A stretch of DNA of 38,675 bases from JAKSSM01 sp045629065 (GTDB taxonomy: Bacteria; Bacillota; Clostridia; Peptostreptococcales; Anaerovoracaceae). Both the position numbers and the translations under genes were made by a program. Every line of letters begins with the position of its first letter. Position 1 is the stretch's first letter. The notes under the pieces were generated by a model. That model was not told where the DNA came from, did not search any database, and saw only the letters and a program-made list of their open reading frames with translations. The DNA lies in NCBI GenBank assembly GCA_045629065.1, contig JAZQQK010000015.1:1-38675 (forward strand), read 5' to 3'. Shown here piece by piece: positions 1-7,683 of the stretch.

Positions 1-82
1 CAATTCTCTTCTCTAATTCCTGGTAGAGACTGTCGATCGTCTTTTGAGCGGCATCGTTGGATTTGATAAATAACTTGTCCAA
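1..82 (-). CDS. N-terminal fragment of an unidentified protein (5' end only)
   Basis: The reading frame runs off the left edge, so only 27 residues are visible, beginning MDKLFIKSNDAAQKTIDSLY. The start is a TTG codon (82-80) chosen because a strong ribosome binding site, AAAGGAGAG, sits just upstream on the minus strand. The peptide resembles from memory the N terminus of clostridial proteins carrying a NuoF-type iron-sulfur binding region, but 27 residues cannot establish this and the diagnostic cysteines would lie outside the window. An extended -10 like motif (TGaTAAAAT, 155-147) on the minus strand could be its promoter. Confidence 0.5.
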   Translation of the reverse strand, partial: MDKLFIKSNDAAQKTIDSLYQELEKRI

Positions 83-220
83 TGTTCCTCTCCTTTCAAA
101 TTCAAAATTTCTATGTCAAAGTAATTGCAAACAAAATACAAGAGACATTTTATCACAATTCAACAAAAAATATGCCGTTCTCCCATATGTATATTGTATT
201 CTTAAAAATACATAAAAAGA

Positions 221-255
221 ACCCTCGCAAAGGTTAGGTTTACCGATGCGAGGGT
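221..255 (-). terminator. Rho-independent terminator of the reductase operon
   Basis: A 9-bp perfect stem (ACCCTCGCA at 221-229, TGCGAGGGT at 247-255) lies 25 nt past the stop of the minus-strand oxidoreductase and is followed in the minus direction by TCTTTTTATG. The + side also has GGTTTTC, so weak bidirectional action is possible. Confidence 0.85.
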
Positions 256-280
256 TTTCTACATATTATATATTATATTT

Positions 281-2212
281 TTATATTTCAATTGCGAGAG
301 CTAGGCACTTGGCGAGGATTTCGTTTAATTGTGCTACGTTTTCGCAATCGCCAATGATGTGAACTGGCTTACCAAGCTTTTCGAGCTTTGGTGCGAGGGC
401 GTTTTCGCTCTTAACGCCTACTGCGATGACAACATCTGAACATTCTACGTCACCATTGAATGCTCCTTCTAATGTAACTTTGCGGTCGCCGATTTCTTTG
501 AGTTTCGTGTTTACATATGTTGTAACTCTGCCGGACTTATTGAGAAGTCTCGTCATAGTTTGATAGTGAACTTCGTTTTCCTTAGCGAATACCTTAGGTC
601 CCATCTCAACTAATGTAACATGCTTCTTCTGTGCGTCCAAGAACTGCGCTGTTTCACCGCCGATTTGACCTCCACCGATTACAACTACATTCTCGCCTGG
701 CATATATTTACCTGCAAGTACATCGTGTGCTGTAGCTACGAAGGCTTGCTCTATTCCAGGGAATTTTGGAACGATAGGTGTGGATCCTGTAGCAACTACG
801 AACTCGTCAAAATCATTAAGCTCTGCTGTGTTTTCGTCTACTGCCTTATTTAAAACTACCTTGATATTCTGGCGCTTTAATTCGCTGATCTGCCAAGCTG
901 TGAAATTGGAGCGCTCGCCCTTTCCTGGAGCATAAGCCGCAAGTACGAACTGTCCGCCGAGCTTTTCCGTCTTCTCGAAAATTGTAACATCGTGGCCACG
1001 CATTTTGAGGAAAATAGCTGTTTCCATGCCTGCTGGACCGCCGCCGATTACAGCAACCTTCTTTGGATTAGCTACTGGCTTTTCGAAAAGATCTCTATAT
1101 TCTTGACCCATGAGTGGGTTGAGTGCACAGTGAATTGGATGGCGCTCGAGCATATAATTATTGCCACAGTTACCGCATGCGATGCAGTAGCGAATAGAAT
1201 CGAATTCGCCCTTAAAAGCCTTTTCTGGCATGTGCGGATCAATCAAAGAAGCTCTAGCCATTGCTACTAAATCTGCCTTGCCGGCGCGGAGAGTTTGCTC
1301 GGCCATAAGAGGGTCGTTAATTCTTCCGACTGTGATAACTGGAATGCTTACTACTTTTTTAACTTCTTCAGCAAGCGGTGTGAGAAGTGCGTGTGTCTTT
1401 AAGAACATTGGCTGAATGCTCGCATTGGATTCATAGAGACCCTGCGAAATGTTGAGCATATCTACACCGATTTCTTCGAGAACCACTGCAACAGCCTTAA
1501 TATCCTCGATAGTATGACCACCTGTAACTGGCTCCTGTCCTGAAAGTCTAACCTGGATGATGAAGTCTGGACCTGTAACCCTGCGAACTTCTTCGATTGT
1601 TTCGATTAAAATTCGCATACGATTGTAGAGGCAACCGCCGTACTCGTCCACTCTCTTATTAAAATATGGTGAAAGGAATTCGTTTAAGAGATAGCCGTGT
1701 GCAGCATGAACTTCGACACCATCGAAGCCACATTTCTTTGCGCGAAGTGCACATTCACCAAACTGCTTTACGATTTCGTGAATTTCGTCGACTGTGAGCT
1801 CTCTTGGAATTTCATTCATGGCTGGCTTGCCGCACTTTATTGGTGAGCAGGAAACCGGCTGAACTCCAACTGTCATGTTGCGATTAGTCTGACGACCTGC
1901 ATGATAAATCTGTGCGAAAACAGCTGCGCCGTGTTTATGTAATCTATCTACCATTTCCTTGTGGCTTGGGATCTGCTCATCATTCCAAAGTCCGGCGAGG
2001 AACTTGTATCCCTTGCCCTCCTGTGAAATCGCGTAGTCTTCTGGGATGATTAGACCATAACCACCCTTTGCTTTTTCCTCAAGGTAACGGATCCACTGCT
2101 CTGTGGCAGTGCCATCTTCGTTACACATACTTGTACCCATTGCGGCTACCACAAGTCTGTTTTTAATTGTAAGATTTTTAACTTTTAATGGTTTCTTTAT
2201 GTATTCTAACAT
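281..2212 (-). CDS. NADH:flavin oxidoreductase, 2-enoate / 2,4-dienoyl-CoA reductase family
   Basis: This 643-residue protein has the full layout of the FadH/enoate reductase group. An Old Yellow Enzyme type FMN barrel covers about residues 5-335 (signature HAAHGYLLNEFLSP near 169-182). A 4Fe-4S cluster motif follows, with C343, C346, C349 and C362. The C-terminal half binds FAD and NAD(P)H through GGGPAG (390-395) and IGGGQIGGE (512-520). Family members reduce activated C=C bonds in unsaturated acids or acyl-CoAs using NAD(P)H; the substrate cannot be told from sequence. The start ATG has AAAGGTAG upstream. It lies 41 nt downstream of a GntR regulator gene in the same direction, which suggests a substrate-responsive two-gene operon ending at the hairpin at 221-255. 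Family assignment is firm, substrate is open. Confidence 0.9.
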   Translation of the reverse strand: MLEYIKKPLKVKNLTIKNRLVVAAMGTSMCNEDGTATEQWIRYLEEKAKGGYGLIIPEDYAISQEGKGYKFLAGLWNDEQIPSHKEMVDRLHKHGAAVFAQIYHAGRQTNRNMTVGVQPVSCSPIKCGKPAMNEIPRELTVDEIHEIVKQFGECALRAKKCGFDGVEVHAAHGYLLNEFLSPYFNKRVDEYGGCLYNRMRILIETIEEVRRVTGPDFIIQVRLSGQEPVTGGHTIEDIKAVAVVLEEIGVDMLNISQGLYESNASIQPMFLKTHALLTPLAEEVKKVVSIPVITVGRINDPLMAEQTLRAGKADLVAMARASLIDPHMPEKAFKGEFDSIRYCIACGNCGNNYMLERHPIHCALNPLMGQEYRDLFEKPVANPKKVAVIGGGPAGMETAIFLKMRGHDVTIFEKTEKLGGQFVLAAYAPGKGERSNFTAWQISELKRQNIKVVLNKAVDENTAELNDFDEFVVATGSTPIVPKFPGIEQAFVATAHDVLAGKYMPGENVVVIGGGQIGGETAQFLDAQKKHVTLVEMGPKVFAKENEVHYQTMTRLLNKSGRVTTYVNTKLKEIGDRKVTLEGAFNGDVECSDVVIAVGVKSENALAPKLEKLGKPVHIIGDCENVAQLNEILAKCLALAIEI

Positions 2213-2253
2213 TTTTCTACCTTTCTATGGTTTTGTCGAGCCAGTTTGTGGCG

Positions 2254-2925
2254 CTATTTTCCCTCGTGTACATTCCATGTGGCAAATGCTCTTTGCTTGG
2301 AGTCCTGCATATGAGCTATGATAGCCCTTACTGCTTCTTCTGTGTCCCTATCCTTAAGCGCATCTGCGATATGGCGATGCTCCACCAGTATTCCCTCAAG
2401 ATAAGACTGCTCGTAGAAAATAAGATTACGAGTTTTATCGAGGTACTGCTTGTAAGTTCTAAGCACAAGCGCTAAGAATCTGGAGTTTGCTGAATCGTAT
2501 ATAATATTATGGAAGGAAGCGTTGAGTTCGAGAACTTTTTTGGCATCGTTCTTTTTAGTATAGAACTCCATTAGGTCGCACTGCTCATAGAGTTGCGCAA
2601 TCTGCTCATCGGAGATTCTTTCTACTGCCCATTTCATGGCAAGAGTCTCTAAAGTTTCTCTAACCTCATAGATATCCTCAACGTCCTGCTTAGTGAAACC
2701 CTTCGCAAAGCATCCCTTGTTTGGAATGTAATCGATAAGGCCTTCTTCCTGAAGCGATTTGAACGCTTCGCGGATTGGTGTGCGGCTGACATTTAGTTCA
2801 GCGGCAATTTTAGCTTCCTTGATTTTTTCACCAATGCCATATTCTCCACGCAAAATACGTTCTCTGATGACATCTGCGATTTCATCTGTAAGCGAATGTT
2901 GTGTTACATCTTTTAATTCTTCCAT
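2254..2925 (-). CDS. GntR-family transcriptional regulator, FadR/FCD subfamily
   Basis: The 223-residue protein starts with a winged helix-turn-helix (about residues 12-80, with ELNVSRTPIREAFKSLQEEG, the typical GntR recognition segment) and continues into an all-helical FCD-type ligand domain (about 85-215). FCD regulators usually bind small organic acids and repress a neighbouring catabolic operon. It is the first gene of a probable operon with the downstream enoate-reductase-like gene, so it likely controls both and itself. A near-consensus promoter and a TGT-N4-ACA palindrome lie upstream. The start ATG follows a TTGAGGTGAAG ribosome binding site. The ligand is unknown. Confidence 0.9.
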   Translation of the reverse strand: MEELKDVTQHSLTDEIADVIRERILRGEYGIGEKIKEAKIAAELNVSRTPIREAFKSLQEEGLIDYIPNKGCFAKGFTKQDVEDIYEVRETLETLAMKWAVERISDEQIAQLYEQCDLMEFYTKKNDAKKVLELNASFHNIIYDSANSRFLALVLRTYKQYLDKTRNLIFYEQSYLEGILVEHRHIADALKDRDTEEAVRAIIAHMQDSKQRAFATWNVHEGK

Positions 2926-2947
2926 ACTTCACCTCAAAATGTTTTAA

Positions 2948-2957
2948 TGTATAAACA
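2948..2957. promoter_or_regulatory. Candidate GntR operator
   Basis: TGTATAAACA contains TGT and ACA half-sites around a 4-bp centre and lies between the -10 box and the GntR start codon, a usual place for an autoregulatory operator. The match is short and AT-rich, so this is tentative. Confidence 0.35.
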
Positions 2958-2970
2958 ATTTTCTGCCCTT

Positions 2971-2998
2971 ATTATATCTTAGATGTGAAATATGTCAA
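2971..2998 (-). promoter_or_regulatory. Sigma-A promoter of the gntR-reductase operon
   Basis: On the minus strand TTGACA (2998-2993) and TATAAT (2976-2971) are both perfect consensus hexamers separated by 16 bp. Transcription would start about 35-40 nt before the GntR start codon. Confidence 0.85.
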
Positions 2999-3075
2999 GT
3001 AAAAAGAGCCTAAAATCCGTAGTAAAATTACAGGTTTTTTACATATTATATATATAAGGTTTTTAGGCAATATAA

Positions 3076-3098
3076 AACCCCTCGGGTTACGAGGGGTT
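3076..3098 (-). terminator. Terminator of the rpsF-ssb-rpsR operon
   Basis: A 9-bp perfect stem (AACCCCTCG 3076-3084, CGAGGGGTT 3090-3098) with a 5-nt loop lies 21 nt beyond the rpsR stop; on the minus strand it is followed by TTTTATATT. Confidence 0.9.
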
Positions 3099-3119
3099 AG
3101 CATCGATATTAGTGACTGA

Positions 3120-3359
3120 CTAGTCAGCTACGTATGGAAGTAATGCTACGATTCTAGCACGCTTTACAGCTGTAGTGATAGCTCTCTGGTGCATAGCGCA
3201 AGCTCCTGTGATTCTCTTAGGTAAAATCTTGCCTCTTTCAGTAACGTACTTCTTTAAAGTTTCTACGTCTTTATAATCGATAGTCTTTGTCTTATCTGCA
3301 CAGAACTGGCATACTTTCTTTCTTCTCATGCCACCGTGCTGTGGTCTCTTTTCGATCAT
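3120..3359 (-). CDS. rpsR: 30S ribosomal protein bS18
   Basis: The 79-residue basic protein matches S18 throughout, with the conserved core IDYKDVETLKKYVTERGKIL and PKRITGACAMHQR. Like many Gram-positive S18 proteins it keeps a CxxC pair near the N terminus (C17, C20), part of a possible zinc site. S18 binds the 30S platform as a heterodimer with S6, whose gene is the first of this operon. Last gene of rpsF-ssb-rpsR, 18 nt after ssb, followed by a strong terminator. Confidence 0.97.
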   Translation of the reverse strand: MIEKRPQHGGMRRKKVCQFCADKTKTIDYKDVETLKKYVTERGKILPKRITGACAMHQRAITTAVKRARIVALLPYVAD

Positions 3360-3377
3360 GTTCTTATCTCCTCTCTA

Positions 3378-3794
3378 CTAGAATGGAATGTCCTCGTCGA
3401 TTGCAGCAAATCCTGTAGGAACTGCATCTTGTGATTGCTCACCCTGAGGCATAACACTGGATCCACCAGCCTTATCTCCCCATTCTAAGAATTCTACTCT
3501 GTCAGCAACGACATCAGTTGTGTAAACGGTTTGACCGTCCTTGTTAGTATAACTACCAGTTTGAAGTCTTCCAGAGATAGCTACAAGCTTGCCCTTGCTT
3601 AAGAATCTTTCGCAATTTTCAGCCTGCTTGCCAAATACAGTAATGCTTGGGAAATCTGCTCCCTTGTCATTGCCATCTTTGTCCTTGCCTCTGCCGATTG
3701 CAATTGAAAACTTTGCAACTGCCATTTGTGTGCCAGCAGCATATCTAATGTCTGGGTCACGAGTTAATCTTCCGATTAAGTTTACACTGTTCAT
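3378..3794 (-). CDS. ssb: Single-stranded DNA-binding protein SSB
   Basis: This 138-residue protein has an N-terminal OB fold (about residues 1-105, opening MNSVNLIGRLTRDPDIRY) and a short linker to the conserved acidic tip DEDIPF, which recruits replication and repair partners. It coats single-stranded DNA as a tetramer in replication and repair. The start follows GTGAGGTAAAACT. The position between rpsF and rpsR is the standard Firmicute arrangement; the spacing is 12 nt to rpsF and 18 nt to rpsR, so co-transcription is expected. Confidence 0.97.
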   Translation of the reverse strand: MNSVNLIGRLTRDPDIRYAAGTQMAVAKFSIAIGRGKDKDGNDKGADFPSITVFGKQAENCERFLSKGKLVAISGRLQTGSYTNKDGQTVYTTDVVADRVEFLEWGDKAGGSSVMPQGEQSQDAVPTGFAAIDEDIPF

Positions 3795-3806
3795 AGTTTT
3801 ACCTCA

Positions 3807-4094
3807 CTAGTTCTCTTCTAAGTTGACGATGATATGTCTCATAACGTTATCAGAGATTCTGAGTCTTCTGTCAAGTTCCTTTGGTAATGTAGGGTTGCCG
3901 TTGAATTTTACTACTACGTAGTAACCTTCTTCCAATTTTTCAATTGGGTATGCAAGCTTTCTCATTCCAACTGTTTCTACTTCTCCGACTTCACCGTCAG
4001 CAGCGATAATTTCCTTTACGGTTTCAACTGTCTGATTCTTCTTTTCGTCGTCTAAAGCAGGATTGATAATGAACATAACTTCATATTTTGTCAT
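3807..4094 (-). CDS. rpsF: 30S ribosomal protein bS6
   Basis: A 95-residue S6 protein (MTKYEVMFIINPALDD at the N terminus, RLRISDNVMRHIIV near the C terminus). I place the start at the ATG 4094-4092 and not at the in-frame GTG 9 nt upstream (4103), because the ribosome binding site GGAGG directly abuts that GTG while it sits 8 nt from the ATG. S6 assembles with S18 on the 30S platform. First gene of the operon; its mRNA leader carries two strong hairpins that may mediate S6:S18 feedback. Confidence 0.96.
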   Translation of the reverse strand: MTKYEVMFIINPALDDEKKNQTVETVKEIIAADGEVGEVETVGMRKLAYPIEKLEEGYYVVVKFNGNPTLPKELDRRLRISDNVMRHIIVNLEEN

Positions 4095-4121
4095 TTCTTT
4101 CACCTCCCTGTGGACTATGTG

Positions 4122-4168
4122 GCGACGGCCTTATCCGTCGCAGAGATTTAGGTGCGCACACAGTGCGC
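4122..4168 (-). promoter_or_regulatory. rpsF mRNA leader, candidate S6:S18 autoregulatory element
   Basis: Two perfect hairpins occupy the leader: GCGCAC/GTGCGC with a 3-nt loop (4154-4168), right at the expected transcript start, and a 7-bp GCGACGG/CCGTCGC stem with a 6-nt loop (4122-4141), about 27 nt before the start codon. S6:S18 leaders that imitate the 16S rRNA binding site are known from many bacteria. I cannot confirm the conserved fold by eye, so the assignment rests on position and the strong stems. Confidence 0.45.
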
Positions 4169-4174
4169 TCATAT

Positions 4175-4203
4175 ATTATAGATGAAATCCCTTGAAAACG
4201 CAA
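4175..4203 (-). promoter_or_regulatory. Promoter of the rpsF operon
   Basis: On the minus strand TTGCGT (4203-4198) and TATAAT (4180-4175) are separated by 17 bp. The -10 box is perfect and the -35 box matches four of six positions. The start of transcription falls at the first leader hairpin. Confidence 0.8.
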
Positions 4204-4265
4204 GAGTTTTTTAATATTATTGTTAACAAATTTCGATGTATTTTGGGCGACTTTTCATAATAATT

Positions 4266-4295
4266 CTACATTTTTACAGGCTTATGTAGTATAAT
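4266..4295 (+). promoter_or_regulatory. Probable promoter region of the nucleotidyltransferase gene
   Basis: A perfect TATAAT (4290-4295) lies about 60 nt before the start codon. No good -35 box is present. Just upstream, CTACAT (4266-4271) and ATGTAG (4284-4289) form an inverted repeat that abuts the -10 and could be an activator or repressor site. Confidence 0.5.
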
Positions 4296-4357
4296 TATTA
4301 TATTATGTATATTTCATATGTGGCAAAGCGATTTTGCTGCATGTTATGGAGGAAATT

Positions 4358-5269
4358 ATGCACGAACCTACATTAGTAATTATGGCTGCTGGAATGGGTT
4401 CCAGATTCGGTGGCTTAAAGCAAATCACACCTATCTCAGGCGACGACGAGGTAATCCTCGACTTTTCGCTTTATGACGCTGTTATGGCAGGCTTCAAAAA
4501 AGCCGTTATTATAATAAAGGAAGAAAACCGCGAAGATTTTCGCAGATTGATCGATGACAAGGTAGGCGACCGGATCGAAATCAAATATGCTTACCAGTCA
4601 CTTTCAGATATCCCTACGGGTTACAAGGTTCCAGAGGGCAGAGTTAAGCCTTGGGGTACTACTCATGCGGTTCTCTCAGCAAAGGACTATATCGATGACA
4701 ACTTTGTGGTTATCAATGCTGATGACTATTATGGTCCTAGCGCATTCCAGACTATCTATGATTTCTTAGCTACAGCAGAAGACGGCGATAAGTATAACTA
4801 CGCTATGGTCGGCTATCAGATTGAGAACACTTTAACTGAAAATGGTCACGTGGCAAGAGGCGTTTGTCAGGTTAATGACAAACATTATCTCACACAGATT
4901 GACGAGCGCTTGAAAATTATGTGGAGGGGCGAAAAGATCGCCTACACAGAAGACGATGGCGAGACTTGGACAGAAGTAGCTAAGGGAACTACGGTTTCCA
5001 TGAACTTCTGGGGCTTCACACATTCTTTCTTGGATGAAGCAGAGGCTAGATTCCCTGAATTCCTCGATACTTGCGAGCCGATGAAAGGTGAATATCTCCT
5101 TCCTAGAACGGTTGATAACTTATTAAAAGAGGACAAGGCAACTGTAAAAGTCTTGACTTCCGCTGATCGTTGGTATGGTGTTACATATAAAGAAGACAAG
5201 GATTTTGTAGTGAACGCTATCCAGTCCTTAAAAGATAAGGGCATCTATCCAGAAAAACTTTGGAGATAA
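4358..5269 (+). CDS. Sugar-phosphate nucleotidyltransferase family protein
   Basis: The 303-residue protein has the N-terminal Rossmann-type nucleotide-binding signature of NTP transferases, MAAGMGSRFGGLKQ (residues 9-22), and the INADDYYG segment carrying the metal-binding aspartates. Such enzymes join NTPs to sugar-1-phosphates or similar phospho-substrates for cell-surface or storage polymers; the substrate is not evident. The start is the ATG at 4358, which has GGAGG five bases upstream, in preference to an in-frame TTG at 4334 without a ribosome binding site. It precedes plsC by 76 nt on the same strand. Confidence 0.88.
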   Translation: MHEPTLVIMAAGMGSRFGGLKQITPISGDDEVILDFSLYDAVMAGFKKAVIIIKEENREDFRRLIDDKVGDRIEIKYAYQSLSDIPTGYKVPEGRVKPWGTTHAVLSAKDYIDDNFVVINADDYYGPSAFQTIYDFLATAEDGDKYNYAMVGYQIENTLTENGHVARGVCQVNDKHYLTQIDERLKIMWRGEKIAYTEDDGETWTEVAKGTTVSMNFWGFTHSFLDEAEARFPEFLDTCEPMKGEYLLPRTVDNLLKEDKATVKVLTSADRWYGVTYKEDKDFVVNAIQSLKDKGIYPEKLWR

Positions 5270-5311
5270 TTTATTAGCAGAAAATTAACACACATTCCTT
5301 GCGATTGTGTA

Positions 5312-5317
5312 TATAAT
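5312..5317 (+). promoter_or_regulatory. Possible -10 element upstream of plsC
   Basis: A perfect TATAAT sits about 28 nt before the plsC start codon, but no convincing -35 box is found at 16-18 bp. plsC could instead be co-transcribed with the gene upstream, since no terminator separates them. Confidence 0.35.
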
Positions 5318-5345
5318 ATCTATATCTTACTTTTAGAGGTATACT

Positions 5346-6074
5346 TTGAAACTATTAAAGAACGCACAAGCTGTATATCAAGTTGTTAGAGCCGTAGCGC
5401 AGGCCAAGCCTTCGAGGGACAAAATCGATGCCGCTCGCGAAGCTGGCGACTTTGAATTGGAAAGAAAGCTAATCTCTGATGCCTGCAAGACCTGGGCTGA
5501 TAAACTCGTTCATGACTATGATATGCATGTATCTGTCATTAATCCTGAGTTAATGCCTACATCTGGTCCTTGCGTTTATGTATGCAATCACCAGTCATAT
5601 TTGGATGTAGTTGCATTCTATAGCATCATCCAGACTCAAGTGGGCTTCGTCGCAAAGGATGCCTTTAAAAAGATTCCTTTCTTCAAGAGTTGGCTTATTA
5701 GAATTCGCTGCATTTTTATCAATCGCGGCAATCCTAGAGCAGCTCTCGAAACGATCAACCTCGGCGTTTCCTACCTGGAAGACGATTTCAGTATGGTTAT
5801 CTTCCCTGAAGGAACTAGGGGCCGCGGCAAAGCTATGAAGACTTTCAAACCTGGTGCATTCAAACTTGCCACAAAATCAGGCGCTCCTATCGTTCCAGTG
5901 TCGATTAATGGAACATATAAGGTCTACGAAGGACCTGGCGTGATCACACGCGGCGAGGAAATGTCTTTCACTTTCCACGAGCCTATTCCTACTGCCGGAC
6001 TTAGTCGCGCAGAACTTTTGGAGCTTCCAAAAAAGTGCGAGGAAATCATCAAAGCCGACGTAGTAACCGGTTAG
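5346..6074 (+). CDS. plsC: 1-acyl-sn-glycerol-3-phosphate acyltransferase (PlsC family)
   Basis: The 242-residue protein carries acyltransferase block I NHQSYLD (residues 81-87, the HX4D catalytic motif) and block III FPEGTRGRG (153-161, phosphate binding). It would transfer an acyl chain to lysophosphatidic acid to give phosphatidic acid at the inner face of the membrane. Residues 1-60 form a charged helical extension; no clear transmembrane helix is seen. The start is a TTG codon supported by TAGAGGT upstream. The stop codon touches the long inverted repeat at 6075-6230. Confidence 0.9.
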   Translation: MKLLKNAQAVYQVVRAVAQAKPSRDKIDAAREAGDFELERKLISDACKTWADKLVHDYDMHVSVINPELMPTSGPCVYVCNHQSYLDVVAFYSIIQTQVGFVAKDAFKKIPFFKSWLIRIRCIFINRGNPRAALETINLGVSYLEDDFSMVIFPEGTRGRGKAMKTFKPGAFKLATKSGAPIVPVSINGTYKVYEGPGVITRGEEMSFTFHEPIPTAGLSRAELLELPKKCEEIIKADVVTG

Positions 6075-6230
6075 AAGCAATTAAAAACCCCAGTGTATAT
6101 TATATGGCGGCTTTGACGACCGCCGGTCCTTGGCGATTGCCCGCGATAGCGAGGCAGAGCCTAGTACCGCTGCGCGAGTCAGCCCCGCGAGGGAAAGCCA
6201 GATAATATACACTGGGGTTTTATATTGCTT
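6075..6230. repeat. Long inverted repeat filling the convergent plsC / threonine aldolase gap
   Basis: Arms 6075-6103 and 6202-6230 pair over 29 positions with only two adjacent mismatches, and the pairing continues inward (6105-6108 with 6197-6200). The outer part contains a bidirectional terminator: a GGGG/CCCC core flanked by T runs on both strands. The inner 98 nt are GC-rich, unlike the surroundings, and hold several small hairpins (for example 6106-6110/6120-6124, 6132-6134/6139-6141, 6142-6144/6149-6151, 6152-6155/6159-6162, 6169-6172/6180-6183). The element starts right after the plsC stop and ends two bases before the opposing stop. It is at least a terminator; it may be a structured RNA or a small mobile element remnant. 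Confidence 0.8.
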
Positions 6231-6232
6231 AT

Positions 6233-7264
6233 TTACAGTGCTTCGATGTCTTTTACTAGCGCGTCTACTTCGCTGTCCTTAGTTGCCCAGGATGTACAGA
6301 AGCGAACCACATGGCGATCACCAATTGGATCTTCAACCTCAAAGATGTGATTCTTTCCTAATTTCTCCATCTGTGCGTCATTTAATAAAACAAACTGCTG
6401 GTTAGTAGGATTAGGGAAGTAAAGTTCAACGCCTTTCTTCTGGAAGGCTTCTTTAATACGCATTGCTTGAGTGTCTGCCTTCTTAGTAATTTCAAAATAG
6501 AGCCCGTCTTTGAATAATGTGTAGAACTGAAGTCCCATCGTCCAGCCCTTTGCAAGCATATTGTTAAACTGCTTGATATAGTTGCGGAAGTGATCTTTTA
6601 AATCGTCGTTAATAAGTACAACTGCTTCGCCGAACATAGCTCCGCACTTAGTACCACCGATATAGAATGCATCTACAATGTGTGCGAGATCTTCTAATGT
6701 ATAATCGCACTCATCTGCGCCTAAGCCGTAGCCCATTCTAGCGCCGTCCATGTACATATACAATCCATATTCGTCGCAAACTTTACGAATATCTAAAAGT
6801 TCTTGCTTAGTATAGATAGTTCCAAATTCGGATGGTGATGAAAGGAAAACCATCTTTGGCATAGTTACATGCTCTGGAGTAGGGCTTACACGATAGTTTT
6901 CAGCTTCTGCGCGCACCAATTCAGCTGTAAGCTTTCCGTTAACTCCTTTGAGTGCATGAATCTTGTGGCCTGTGTTTTCGATAGCGCCAGTTTCGTGGCT
7001 ATTGATGTGGCCAGATGTCGCGCTGATGATACCTTGATAAGGTCTAAGCGCTGCAGCAGTTACAATTACATTGGATGGAGTGCCTCCTACCAAAAAGTGA
7101 ACGACTGCTTTATCATTCTTTAAGTATTTTAAGACTTCTTTGGCACCAGCTTCGCACCACTCGTCAAGTCCATATCCACCGTATGCGTTATCATTAGTTT
7201 CCACGAAAGCCTTGAGAATTTCAGGATGTGCTCCGTGATTATAGTCATTATTCCATCTGATCAT
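6233..7264 (-). CDS. ltaE: Low-specificity L-threonine aldolase, PLP-dependent
   Basis: The 343-residue protein belongs to the beta-eliminating lyase / threonine aldolase family of fold-type I PLP enzymes. It shows WNNDYNHGAHPEIL at the N terminus, the PLP-contact segment YMDGARMGYGLG and the Schiff-base lysine in YIGGTKCGAMFGE. It would cleave threonine or allo-threonine to glycine and acetaldehyde. The start is the ATG at 7264, preceded by AAAGGAAG; longer frames would overlap the doc gene and lack a ribosome binding site. It lies 35 nt downstream of doc on the same strand, so some read-through from the toxin-antitoxin promoter is possible. Confidence 0.88.
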   Translation of the reverse strand: MIRWNNDYNHGAHPEILKAFVETNDNAYGGYGLDEWCEAGAKEVLKYLKNDKAVVHFLVGGTPSNVIVTAAALRPYQGIISATSGHINSHETGAIENTGHKIHALKGVNGKLTAELVRAEAENYRVSPTPEHVTMPKMVFLSSPSEFGTIYTKQELLDIRKVCDEYGLYMYMDGARMGYGLGADECDYTLEDLAHIVDAFYIGGTKCGAMFGEAVVLINDDLKDHFRNYIKQFNNMLAKGWTMGLQFYTLFKDGLYFEITKKADTQAMRIKEAFQKKGVELYFPNPTNQQFVLLNDAQMEKLGKNHIFEVEDPIGDRHVVRFCTSWATKDSEVDALVKDIEAL

Positions 7265-7299
7265 ATTCGAACTTCCTTTCATATATAAATATGTTATTT

Positions 7300-7683
7300 T
7301 TACATTTCGTGCGCTCTTATCCATGAAAGTATGTCTTCATACTTCATTTCACCGGATGCAACACCCAAACCCAGAGAAACAATTTCCTCGTCTGTCACAT
7401 TGTCACTAATATGAATTCCATTGAGTTCTAAAAAGGTCAGCATAATGTGCATACCTATTCGTTTGTTACCATCAATAAAAGCGTGGTTAGAAATAAGCGA
7501 GTGTCCGAGCTTTGCAGCCTTTTCTTCTTTAGTAGGATAAAGGTCCTTCCCATCAAAAGTTGCCATGCATGCTCCTAAAGCCTGGTCAAGCAAACCCTCA
7601 TCCCTGACACCAACGCTGCCACCGGTTTGTTCGGCCATGAGTTGGTGCATCAAAAGTGCCATTTCTTGATCTATCTTTATCAT
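7300..7683 (-). CDS. doc: Doc-type Fic-domain toxin (death-on-curing family)
   Basis: The 127-residue protein has the compact Fic fold and the active-site motif HAFIDGNKR (H67 to R75), all catalytic residues present. Doc of phage P1 is a kinase that inactivates EF-Tu by phosphorylation, so a translation-blocking role is expected. The start codon overlaps the antitoxin stop in ATGA (7683-7680), the typical antitoxin-first coupling. The module looks intact. Chromosomal copies can act in stress response, phage defence or as stabilised passengers; which applies here is unknown. Confidence 0.93.
   Translation of the reverse strand: MIKIDQEMALLMHQLMAEQTGGSVGVRDEGLLDQALGACMATFDGKDLYPTKEEKAAKLGHSLISNHAFIDGNKRIGMHIMLTFLELNGIHISDNVTDEEIVSLGLGVASGEMKYEDILSWIRAHEM

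Noticed and set aside
4095..4103. GTG codon as rpsF start
   Set aside because: The GGAGG ribosome binding site overlaps this codon, leaving no spacing, whereas the ATG at 4094 is at the proper distance and matches S6 N termini.
6104..6201. tRNA, tmRNA or known ribozyme in the GC-rich hairpin core
   Set aside because: No cloverleaf with anticodon and T-loop, and no conserved core of the ribozyme or riboswitch classes I know could be matched.
7265..7324. Longer N terminus for the threonine aldolase
   Set aside because: It would overlap the doc coding end and has no ribosome binding site; the family N terminus begins near MIRWNNDYNHG.
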